From Streptococcus sp. (lineage in GTDB: Bacteria; Bacillota; Bacilli; Lactobacillales; Streptococcaceae): 5,155 nucleotides of DNA. Position numbers and translations under genes: made by a program. Where the stretch lies: positions 3,150-8,304 of the forward strand of contig JAPJPE010000051.1 of NCBI GenBank assembly GCA_030825825.1, in the 5' to 3' direction. How positions within the stretch are numbered: position 1 is the first letter of the stretch; every line of letters starts with the position of its first letter. The notes beneath the pieces were generated by a model. That model was not told the DNA's origin, ran no database searches, and saw nothing but the letters and a program-made list of their open reading frames with translations. This document shows, in pieces, positions 1 to 5,155 of this stretch.

Positions 1-1
1 C

Positions 2-157
2 CCTCTCTCTTATCCAGACAGAGGCAAGCTGATTTTTGTGACGGCCTTGTTTGGAAGCCATCTCTTTGGAATGGCCATGCTGTGGGTACGAGATAGAAGG
101 GAAAAACAAAAGATTCCTTCAAATGGTGAAGAGTTAGATAAAATAACCAACCAATAG
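2..157 (+). CDS. C-terminal end of an unidentified membrane protein (5' partial)
   Basis: Only the last 51 codons are in the window, so the product cannot be named. This frame is preferred because the other two + frames stop earlier and because a strong terminator begins 10 bases after its stop. The fragment reads as a short polar stretch (PLSYPDRGK), one hydrophobic segment of about 20 residues (residues 10-29 of the fragment), then a basic RDRREKQK cluster and a hydrophilic tail ending ITNQ. By the positive-inside rule the tail is probably cytoplasmic. There is no LPXTG-like motif before the hydrophobic segment, and the tail is long for a sorting signal, so a wall-anchored protein is unlikely. 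A class C sortase with its C-terminal membrane anchor, a transporter or another integral membrane protein are all possible. The gene ends with two TAG codons in a row (155-160). Confidence 0.6.
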   Translation, partial: PLSYPDRGKLIFVTALFGSHLFGMAMLWVRDRREKQKIPSNGEELDKITNQ

Positions 158-167
158 TAGGGTGTAC

Positions 168-198
168 AAAACTCAAGCAGATGTGTTTGAGTTTTTTT
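168..198 (+). terminator. Factor-independent terminator of the upstream gene
   Basis: A 12-base-pair stem pairs 168-179 (AAAACTCAAGCA) with 184-195 (TGTTTGAGTTTT). The only imperfection is one G-U pair (177/186), and the loop is the four bases 180-183. The 3' arm runs straight into a T tract covering 192-198. The hairpin begins 10 bases after the first TAG of the upstream gene. It should end that transcript, so the large gene downstream very probably depends on its own promoter. Confidence 0.9.
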
Positions 199-315
199 GT
201 ATGAAGAAAATCAAGGAAGAATAAGAATTGGCAGACTGCTCCTCCTTGTTTATAAATGTTTTATTTTCTTGCCCTTGGATATAAGAAAGGGGAAATCAGT
301 ACCAGATAGTGATTT

Positions 316-352
316 ATAATATAGACATCATTGTAAATAATGTCTATATTAT
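316..352. promoter_or_regulatory. AT-rich near-perfect palindrome, possible operator
   Basis: The 13 bases ATAATATAGACAT (316-328) are exactly reverse-complementary to ATGTCTATATTAT (340-352). After one mismatch (329/339) three more pairs follow (330-332 with 336-338), leaving a GTA centre at 333-335. No T tract follows, so it does not look like a terminator. A TATAAT hexamer (315-320) overlaps the left arm. The segment is flanked by ATAGTGATTTA (306-316) and ATAGTGATGATTTA (356-369), which differ only by an inserted GAT. The symmetry suits binding by a dimeric regulator, but no specific regulator can be named. A small structured RNA element or a remnant of a mobile element are alternatives. 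Confidence 0.5.
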
Positions 353-402
353 TGAATAGTGATGATTTAATTTGAAAAGCAATAGATATTCTAAAAAATA
401 AT

Positions 403-411
403 TGATAAAAT
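403..411 (+). promoter_or_regulatory. Extended -10 promoter candidate for the surface-protein gene
   Basis: TGATAAAAT fits the extended -10 form TGnTAnnnT, with TAAAAT as the -10 hexamer (406-411). No good -35 lies at the usual spacing (the 383-388 region is poor). The TTGAAA at 372-377 is 28 bases away from the -10 hexamer, too far to pair with it. Streptococcal extended -10 promoters often work with weak -35 elements. Transcription would start near 418, giving a leader of roughly 40 bases before the ATG at 460. Called from sequence pattern only. Confidence 0.4.
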
Positions 412-446
412 TAAAGGGAGGGCCTTTTTGGAAGGCTAAGAAAAGT

Positions 447-452
447 AAGGAG
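447..452 (+). promoter_or_regulatory. Ribosome binding site of the surface-protein gene
   Basis: AAGGAG is followed by a seven-base spacer before the ATG at 460, which is an optimal arrangement. Together with the in-frame TAA at 454-456 it fixes the start of the large gene. Confidence 0.9.
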
Positions 453-459
453 ATAAAAC

Positions 460-570
460 ATGAAAAAGCTTAGTTTATTATGGAAAAACTTTTTGAACAA
501 AGGTTTTGTCATTTTAACGATTCTCATGATGCTAGGCCAGCTTGGTCAAGGGGCTGTAACTGCCTATGCC
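460..570 (+). other. Sec signal peptide, residues 1-37
   Basis: Lysines at 2, 3, 9 and 14 form a long basic n-region. A hydrophobic core spans about 16-28 (FVILTILMMLGQL), and a polar c-region ends VTAYA, giving an Ala-X-Ala type I peptidase site with cleavage after Ala37 before Asn38. The YSIRK-GxxxS motif that directs many streptococcal surface proteins to the septum is absent. Confidence 0.88.
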
Positions 571-3500
571 AACCAGCTAGCAGTTGGAGATAACGGGGCC
601 TTGGATGTTACCCTCTTGTATGGGGACAAACAAGACCATCCAGGTGGCATGTCCTATTTTACAGGGGATACCATGTCTGGCTATATCCAGATTACCCCTA
701 AAAATTTGACAACCGACATTAACGATGTCGCGATTACTTTGAAAGTACCAGGCAAGTACCTCAGAGAAGTCAGCATTCCAGACTTTAATAGTGCCTCAGA
801 GCATGATAAACCAACGGTAACAAAGGTTGGTGATGATTATCAAGTCACCCTTCACTTTAGCAATTACCAAAAATCAGAAGTGTTGACCTTGCCTTTTATC
901 GGGAAGTTTACAATCGGGTATCCACCGACGAATTACTCGCTAGATATCACAGGAACTTTGAACATCAATGGGCAAGAAACAGCGCTCAATGATATCATTT
1001 GGAAGCCTAAGTACAACGATTATCGTTTCACCAAGTACATCAACCAAAACTTGAACGAAGCCATGTCTAAGGACTATGCGGAAGCAATGCCAGGTATTGT
1101 CAAAGGTGCGGATGGAAAGAACTATATTGAAACACCAACTTCTGTTCCATTTGCCTTCCAATTGGACGGAATGCGTGGTCAATACGGTGGTCAATACCGT
1201 CAGTTAGAATCAGCAACGATCACTGATAAGTTACCAACCTATACAGATAAGAGTGGGAAGACTCGCACAGCTGTTCTCGATACAGCCAAGTCTGAAGGCT
1301 GGGTAGACAATGGAGATGGTACCGTTACGAAGACGTTCAAGGCGGATGCAAACGACAATCCAGCAGCTTATCACCAAGAATTTATGACCAAAATCAAGGA
1401 TACAAGTTACCTCTACTTGAAATTCCCTGATTTGGTCTTAGAAAAAGACCAAACCCTCAAGGACGTTCTTAGTAAGGATTTGACCAATACTGGTAGCATC
1501 GTAGGAATTCCTGCCAACCGTGGAGAGGGAGAACCAGATATTACTGCGGAAGATTCCCTTATTTTCCGTTTGACTTCACGTGACCTTGAAGGAGCCGGAA
1601 GTTTTGCCAAACGGGCTGATGGGGATGTTTATGATTCAACAGACTACAAGGCTGCTAATTACAAGTGGATTCTAAAATTTCATAATAACACCCCTTCACC
1701 TCAGAAGAATTTTGTTTTTTACGATGAGACTGTGGACCCTCGCTTGAAGTTTACCAGGATCGATTATAGTCGCCTGATGGAAGGAAACTATGGGATTGGG
1801 AAACAAATCCATACCATTGTCAAACGAATCATCCTGACTATGGAAGATGGTAGTACGAAAGAAATTCAGTCAGAAGCAGATAAAGACGGGAACGGTCTAA
1901 TTGATTTGACCAAGTATGGAACCGTTGTGGGCTGGCGGATGGAAATGAAGGATGATTTTGTCCTTCAATCTGGTCAGGGAATTACCCTCAATAGCTATAC
2001 AAGCTTCAAGGATCCTGAAAAGACGCGTTACGATGAAACGGATGCGACCAAAAATGTTTACAAGAACACAGGCCGTGTGACCTATAAAACACAGTCAAAT
2101 GTTGCCAAAGATCAGTCAGCAGATTGGACTTTCAAGCTGATCCCTATGAAGGAAAGTTTTGAAATTGCAAAAACGACTGATTACAATGATGTTCGCTATA
2201 CTGATGGACAAAATATTCGTTTTGGTTTGATGGCAACCAAAGTAGTTTTAGATCCTGATAAGAATTATGGAGACCTACGGATTATTGATCTTTATGATCC
2301 GAATACCCTTAAAGTCGATTTTAAAGATTTTGAGAGAAACCTTGCCTCTAGTGAAAAAGGTATGAAATTCCTTAAGAGCTACGAGGTCATTGAAAATTAC
2401 CACAATTCAGGTCGAACCGCTATTGTGATGCATTTGGACCAAAAAGAGTTTATTAAAGCTTCTCTTATGGATCTTAATCGTGTGCGTTTACCGTTTATCG
2501 TGGCCGATTTAAAAGGAAAAGATGACGGTGGGACCTTCACCAATAAAGTATATGTGGCAGGAGACGGAATCCACGATCTTGAAAATGCCAACCCTGATCG
2601 AGTTACTGAAGACGTGTATGACCTAAACGGGAATGGTTCAACAACGGATAAGATTCCTTATGCTCAATCAAACTATACAATTGTCGCAGCTGAAGGGATC
2701 TATGCCCGCAAATACATCGCTAAAAATGATGATCTATCCGATGCATCTACTGTTACTCGTACCTTCAAGCCTGGTGAAACCTTTAACTACAAGATCACCA
2801 TTAAAAACAATACAGATAAGCCAGTCGAAAACGGAGTTGTTTACGATGCTCTACCAAAAGTACACGATGTCAACACCCTAGATGGGTCGAATCGTTTGAC
2901 TGAATATACGGTTAGCCTCCGTGGACCTGTATCTGCCCCTGAAGGCTGGACAGTCTACTACACGACAGACTCTAGCGTCACAAGTGACACCATGGAGCAG
3001 GCAGCAGATAAGGATATCTGGACGACAGCCGTAGCAGATTACAGTCAAGTGACGGGTATCAAGTTTGTGGCGGATAAAGGAACGACCATTCCAGCCCGTA
3101 GCGAAGCAAACTTTGGTGTCCCAGTTGTTAACCCAACGGAGTTGACCAAAGACGTCAAAGACTTGATGCAAAAACGCACCAAAGATAATGAAGACAACGG
3201 TGGTCGTTCAGGTGTAGTCCAAGCCCATAACCAATTTGGTTACAAGGCCAAAGGCCACGAAGGAAACCGTGAGTCCAATACCGTAACTGCACAAATCTTC
3301 TCAGCTGCTTTCCAAGTCAAGAAAGTGGATAAGGACAATCCGAAGAAAGTCCTTGAAGGTGCTGAATTTACCTTAACAGATGCTAATGGAGCTGTTGTTG
3401 CGACGGCAACTTCTGATAAGAATGGAGAACTTTCATTCAGTACCTTGACAGAAGGAACCTATACGCTCAAAGAAACACAGGCACCTGCAAATTACAAGTT

Positions 3501-5155
3501 GGATGAAACAGAACATGCAGTGGTTGTGACCTATGATGCAGACAAGCAAATCTACCACGTCACGGTGGATGGAAAAGCTGTCGGCTCAAAAGCTCTTCCT
3601 CTAGAAATCGCGAATGAAGCAGATATCAAGTATATCGATCTTGAAGCTTCAAAAGTTTGGGATGACCAAGACAACCAAGAAGGGCTTCGCCCAGAAAGTG
3701 TCGAATTCCAACTCTATAAGAATGGAAAAGCGGAAGGAAAACCAGTCACGGTCTCGGCTGCAACAGACTGGAAAGCTCACTTTACGAACCTTCCAGATAA
3801 AGACAGCAATGGCAAGCTCAATACCTATACGGTCAAAGAAGTGAAAGTACCGACTCATTATACAGTTGATACAGAAGAAGCCAGCTTCACTGATGGAAAA
3901 GCAACCATAACCAATAAACGCACTCCTGAGACAACGACAGTTACCGTCAAGAAAGTCTGGGATGATGCTGATAACCAAGACGGTCTTCGACCTACAACTA
4001 TCAAAGTTCACCTCTTAGCCAATGGAAAAGAAGTGCAATCAATCGATCTTGCTGGTCAAGGAAATGAATGGACGCATACTTTCACAGACCTACCAGTCTA
4101 CAAAGATGGCCAAAAAGTTGTCTACACAGTGACAGAAGACAAGGTGGATAATTACACCACTAAGATTGATGGAACAACGATCACCAATAGCTACAAACCA
4201 GGTAAGACAAGCCTCACCGTTACCAAAAACTGGGAAGATGCCAATAACCAAGATGGCCTCCGTCCAAAAACGATTAAGGTTCAATTGTATGCTGGTGATG
4301 AAAAAGTTGGTCAAGCTGTTGAATTGTCAGCAGATAACAAATGGACCCATACCTTCTCAAACCTAGACGAGAAGAAAGCTGGCCAAGTTATCAACTATAC
4401 CGTCAAAGAAATCGATGTCCCAGAAGGCTACACACAAGCCGTCGAAGCAACGAATCCAGGCCAAGTAGTCGTAACCAATACGCACGCTCCAGAAAAGACC
4501 AAAGTAGAAGTGAGCAAGAAGTGGGAAGATGCTGATAACCAAGATGGTCTACGCCCAGCCAGCATTCAAGTTCAATTGTACAAAGATGGCGTTCCTACTG
4601 ACCAAGTATTAGAACTTTCTGCAGCGAATGATTGGAAAGGTGCATTTGAAAACCTTGATGCCAAGGCAACTGGAAAAGCCATTACTTATACGGTTAAAGA
4701 AGTTACTGTCCCAGATGGTTACAAGGTGACGGTAAATGATAAGGACAAGGCTAATGTTGTCTTGACCAACACGCATGAACCAGCTCTTACAGAGATGAAA
4801 GTCACTAAGAAGTGGGATGATGCCAATGACCAAGATGGCCTCCGTCCAAAATCCATCAAGGTTCAATTGTATGCAAATGATGAAAAAGTAGGAGAGCCGG
4901 TTGAATTGTCAGCGGACAATAAATGGACTCATACCTTCAGCAAGTTGCCTGAAAAGAAAGCTGGCCAAGCGATCAGCTATCGTGTGGAAGAAGTAGATCT
5001 TCCAAAAGGCTATGAAGCAAATAAGGTTGAGGATGAAAAAGGAAATGTGGTGATTACCAATAAACATGTTCCAAAAGAAAATCCGAAACAACCAACTCCG
5101 CCAAGTTCATCTGAACCAAAGAAACCGGGTCAACCTGAACCTAAAAAACCAAGCC
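460..5155 (+). CDS. Large multi-domain surface adhesin with SpaA-like and Cna_B domains (3' partial)
   Basis: The frame is open for 1,565 codons and leaves the window without a stop. The ATG at 460 is certain: AAGGAG lies seven bases upstream, the codon at 454-456 is an in-frame TAA, and a signal peptide follows at once. Order of parts: signal peptide 1-37; unassigned modules about 38-747; pilin-D2-like module about 748-947; SpaA-like domain about 948-1054; five Cna_B repeats about 1060-1538; Pro/Lys-rich segment from 1539. Repeats of this type in Gram-positive surface proteins form rigid stalks closed by Lys-Asn isopeptide bonds, and the required residues are present in all six prealbumin-like domains. 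There is no cysteine, no YSIRK motif in the signal peptide and no pilin-type YPKN lysine motif. The product is therefore probably a wall-anchored adhesin or a pilus tip protein rather than a major pilin. The head must carry ligand specificity, but its ligand cannot be read from sequence. LPXTG anchoring is inferred, since the C-terminus is outside the window. Confidence 0.95.
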   Translation, partial: MKKLSLLWKNFLNKGFVILTILMMLGQLGQGAVTAYANQLAVGDNGALDVTLLYGDKQDHPGGMSYFTGDTMSGYIQITPKNLTTDINDVAITLKVPGKYLREVSIPDFNSASEHDKPTVTKVGDDYQVTLHFSNYQKSEVLTLPFIGKFTIGYPPTNYSLDITGTLNINGQETALNDIIWKPKYNDYRFTKYINQNLNEAMSKDYAEAMPGIVKGADGKNYIETPTSVPFAFQLDGMRGQYGGQYRQLESATITDKLPTYTDKSGKTRTAVLDTAKSEGWVDNGDGTVTKTFKADANDNPAAYHQEFMTKIKDTSYLYLKFPDLVLEKDQTLKDVLSKDLTNTGSIVGIPANRGEGEPDITAEDSLIFRLTSRDLEGAGSFAKRADGDVYDSTDYKAANYKWILKFHNNTPSPQKNFVFYDETVDPRLKFTRIDYSRLMEGNYGIGKQIHTIVKRIILTMEDGSTKEIQSEADKDGNGLIDLTKYGTVVGWRMEMKDDFVLQSGQGITLNSYTSFKDPEKTRYDETDATKNVYKNTGRVTYKTQSNVAKDQSADWTFKLIPMKESFEIAKTTDYNDVRYTDGQNIRFGLMATKVVLDPDKNYGDLRIIDLYDPNTLKVDFKDFERNLASSEKGMKFLKSYEVIENYHNSGRTAIVMHLDQKEFIKASLMDLNRVRLPFIVADLKGKDDGGTFTNKVYVAGDGIHDLENANPDRVTEDVYDLNGNGSTTDKIPYAQSNYTIVAAEGIYARKYIAKNDDLSDASTVTRTFKPGETFNYKITIKNNTDKPVENGVVYDALPKVHDVNTLDGSNRLTEYTVSLRGPVSAPEGWTVYYTTDSSVTSDTMEQAADKDIWTTAVADYSQVTGIKFVADKGTTIPARSEANFGVPVVNPTELTKDVKDLMQKRTKDNEDNGGRSGVVQAHNQFGYKAKGHEGNRESNTVTAQIFSAAFQVKKVDKDNPKKVLEGAEFTLTDANGAVVATATSDKNGELSFSTLTEGTYTLKETQAPANYKLDETEHAVVVTYDADKQIYHVTVDGKAVGSKALPLEIANEADIKYIDLEASKVWDDQDNQEGLRPESVEFQLYKNGKAEGKPVTVSAATDWKAHFTNLPDKDSNGKLNTYTVKEVKVPTHYTVDTEEASFTDGKATITNKRTPETTTVTVKKVWDDADNQDGLRPTTIKVHLLANGKEVQSIDLAGQGNEWTHTFTDLPVYKDGQKVVYTVTEDKVDNYTTKIDGTTITNSYKPGKTSLTVTKNWEDANNQDGLRPKTIKVQLYAGDEKVGQAVELSADNKWTHTFSNLDEKKAGQVINYTVKEIDVPEGYTQAVEATNPGQVVVTNTHAPEKTKVEVSKKWEDADNQDGLRPASIQVQLYKDGVPTDQVLELSAANDWKGAFENLDAKATGKAITYTVKEVTVPDGYKVTVNDKDKANVVLTNTHEPALTEMKVTKKWDDANDQDGLRPKSIKVQLYANDEKVGEPVELSADNKWTHTFSKLPEKKAGQAISYRVEEVDLPKGYEANKVEDEKGNVVITNKHVPKENPKQPTPPSSSEPKKPGQPEPKKPS
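571..2700 (+). other. N-terminal head region, residues 38-747, no recognised family
   Basis: About 710 residues of beta-rich sequence that I cannot assign to a named family. Three places resemble the core of the pilin-D2/DUF11-type fold, in which a strand with Tyr or hydrophobic residues is followed by an Asp-X-Leu-Pro-like turn. They end at TITDKLP (253-259), VFYDETVDP (419-427) and IIDLYDP (608-614). Each is preceded by a hydrophobic strand, for example KWILKFHNN at 402-410. The region may therefore be a chain of divergent immunoglobulin-like modules, but this is inference from hand comparison. Residues 474-485 (DKDGNGLIDLTK) look like a calcium-binding loop. No von Willebrand A domain with a proper MIDAS and no Cys-Gln thioester motif is present. 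By position and by analogy with other stalked adhesins it is the likely ligand-binding part. Confidence 0.55.
1879..1914 (+). other. EF-hand-like calcium-binding loop, residues 474-485
   Basis: DKDGNGLIDLTK places Asp474, Asp476, Asn478, Gly479, Ile481 and Asp482 at loop positions 1, 3, 5, 6, 8 and 9 of the DxDxNGxID pattern. Position 12 is Lys485 where a true EF-hand has Glu, so it is more like the shortened calcium loops of extracellular bacterial proteins. Whether it binds a metal is unknown. Confidence 0.4.
2701..3300 (+). other. Pilin-D2-like/DUF11-like module, residues about 748-947
   Basis: The module opens with YARKYIAKN (Lys751) and continues with the strand pattern TFNYKITIKNNTDKPVENG. 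It reaches the turn VVYDALP (793-799) and closes with SNTVTAQIF, in which Asn940 is followed by a hydrophobic strand. Gram-positive pilin D2 domains have this order and are closed by a Lys near the start bonded to an Asn near the end. Lys751 and Asn940 are candidates here, though I cannot place the catalytic acid with certainty. A SpaA-like domain follows directly, as D3 follows D2 in pilins. This supports the assignment. Confidence 0.6.
3301..3621 (+). other. SpaA/D3-like prealbumin domain, residues about 948-1054
   Basis: The family signature is clear: VKKVDKDNPKKVLEGAEFTL (953-972) at the start, a central TSDKNGELSF turn, the E-box-like YTLKETQAPANY (1001-1012), and the ending LEIANE. Lys955, two residues before Asp957, should bond with Asn1052 under catalysis by Glu1005. 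Domains of this type occur in Gram-positive pilins and stalked adhesins and give a protease-resistant rod. It is separated from the Cna_B repeats by only a few residues. Confidence 0.88.
3637..3930 (+). repeat. Cna_B repeat 1, residues about 1060-1157
   Basis: The repeat begins ASKVWDDQDNQEGLRP, has the central YTVKE and ends ITNK. The expected bond is Lys1065 to Asn1152 with Glu1127. It is the most divergent in its opening motif (NQEG instead of NQDG), and its Lys-Asn spacing is the longest at 87 residues, because of the insertion around DKDSNGKLN. Confidence 0.9.
3931..4203 (+). repeat. Cna_B repeat 2, residues about 1158-1248
   Basis: The opening motif is KKVWDDADNQDGLRP, the central motif is YTVTE and the end is TITNSY. 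The expected bond is Lys1165 to Asn1243 with Glu1226. It is the shortest repeat, with a Lys-Asn spacing of 78 residues owing to a shorter loop after YTTKIDG. Confidence 0.9.
4204..4497 (+). repeat. Cna_B repeat 3, residues about 1249-1346
   Basis: The opening motif is VTKNWEDANNQDGLRP, the central motif is YTVKE and the end is VVTNTH. The expected bond is Lys1256 to Asn1340 with Glu1317. Spacing from Lys to Asn is 84 residues, as in repeats 4 and 5. Its DNA shares exact blocks with repeat 5, for example 23 bases at 4247-4269 and 17 bases at 4276-4292. Confidence 0.92.
4498..4782 (+). repeat. Cna_B repeat 4, residues about 1347-1441
   Basis: The opening motif is VSKKWEDADNQDGLRP, the central motif is YTVKE and the end is VLTNTH. 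The expected bond is Lys1353 to Asn1437 with Glu1414. Its middle part (LYKDGVPTDQVLELSAANDW) differs clearly from the matching part of repeats 3 and 5. Confidence 0.92.
4783..5073 (+). repeat. Cna_B repeat 5, residues about 1442-1538
   Basis: The opening motif is VTKKWDDANDQDGLRP, the central motif is YRVEE in place of YTVKE, and the end is VITNKH. The expected bond is Lys1450 to Asn1534 with Glu1511. Compared by hand from Lys to Asn it matches repeat 3 at 58 of 85 positions. Repeat 3 matches its neighbour repeat 4 at only 45 of 85. This is the last complete repeat, since a Pro-rich segment follows. Confidence 0.92.
5074..5155 (+). other. Start of a Pro/Lys-rich wall-spanning segment, residues 1539-1565
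   Basis: Nine of the 27 visible residues are proline and six are lysine, and EPKKP occurs twice. Such low-complexity segments usually thread through peptidoglycan just before an LPXTG sorting signal, which would lie outside the window. The segment is cut by the window edge. Confidence 0.8.

Larger units (their letters stand above)
158..459. other. Intergenic region between the two genes
   Basis: About 300 bases without a credible gene. From left to right it holds the second TAG stop and the terminator (168-198), an AT-rich stretch (200-300) in which I see nothing recognisable, a palindrome (316-352) flanked by near direct repeats, an extended -10 promoter candidate (403-411), a short GCCTT/AAGGC hairpin (422-436), and the ribosome binding site (447-452). 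A seven-codon frame at 201-224 (MKKIKEE) has no ribosome binding site and is not called. Confidence 0.85.

Noticed and set aside
315..320. TATAAT as the main promoter of the surface-protein gene
   Set aside because: The hexamer is perfect, but the bases 16-18 upstream (around 291-298) have no -35 similarity and there is no TGn extension. It remains possible but is not called as a separate promoter.
422..436. GCCTT/AAGGC hairpin in the leader as an attenuator or riboswitch
   Set aside because: Five pairs (six with a G-U) around a five-base loop, without a competing structure or T tract, are weak evidence. No known riboswitch pattern is visible.
413..439. AAAGGGAGG followed by a TTG-GAA-GGC-TAA mini-frame as a leader peptide
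   Set aside because: Three codons with a TTG start are too little to distinguish from chance in a purine-rich leader, and nothing links them to regulation.
2968..2982. DSSVT at residues 837-841 as a MIDAS (DxSxS) of a von Willebrand A domain
   Set aside because: There is no Rossmann-like alternation of strands and helices around it and no later Thr and Asp metal ligands. It lies inside the D2-like beta module.
3649..4011. 120-codon open frame on the minus strand
   Set aside because: It lies wholly inside the Cna_B region of the + strand gene. It mirrors biased repeat codons and resembles no family. The other antisense and out-of-frame open stretches inside 460-5155 fail for the same reason.
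3637..5073. CRISPR array or other short-spaced repeat system
   Set aside because: The periodicity is about 291 bases, is in frame and codes for Cna_B domains. There are no identical short repeats with regular spacers.

Overview
The window looks like a chromosomal stretch from a low-GC Gram-positive coccus, most likely a Streptococcus of the mitis/oralis type. I infer this from the moderately AT-rich composition, the AAGGAG ribosome binding site, and above all the architecture of the one large gene. No ribosomal RNA or other marker gene is present, so the species cannot be fixed.

Layout: positions 2-157 hold the last 51 codons of an upstream gene whose product ends in one membrane segment and a basic tail. 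Two stop codons in a row and then a strong factor-independent terminator (168-198) close it. The gap of about 300 bases that follows contains a 37-base near-perfect palindrome (316-352), a TATAAT hexamer overlapping it, and an extended -10 promoter candidate (403-411). From 460 to the end of the window a single open frame of 1,565 codons runs on the + strand without a stop and leaves the window. It encodes a secreted, wall-associated, multi-domain surface protein.

That protein has, in order: a signal peptide (residues 1-37); about 710 residues of poorly classifiable N-terminal modules, probably the adhesive head; a module like the D2 domain of Gram-positive pilins (about 748-947); a SpaA/D3-like prealbumin domain (about 948-1054); five Cna_B-type repeats (about 1060-1538); and the start of a Pro/Lys-rich wall-spanning segment. 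The Lys, Glu and Asn expected to form and catalyse an intramolecular isopeptide bond are visible in the SpaA-like domain and in all five Cna_B repeats. No cysteine occurs in the 1,565 residues. The likely job is a covalently stiffened stalk that holds an N-terminal adhesin away from the cell wall. The sorting signal that would confirm wall anchoring lies beyond the window.

I found no CRISPR array, tRNA, rRNA, transposase or defence system. The most interesting open points are the unassigned N-terminal head, the palindrome upstream, and the pattern of repeat similarity that points to duplication of a two-repeat unit.
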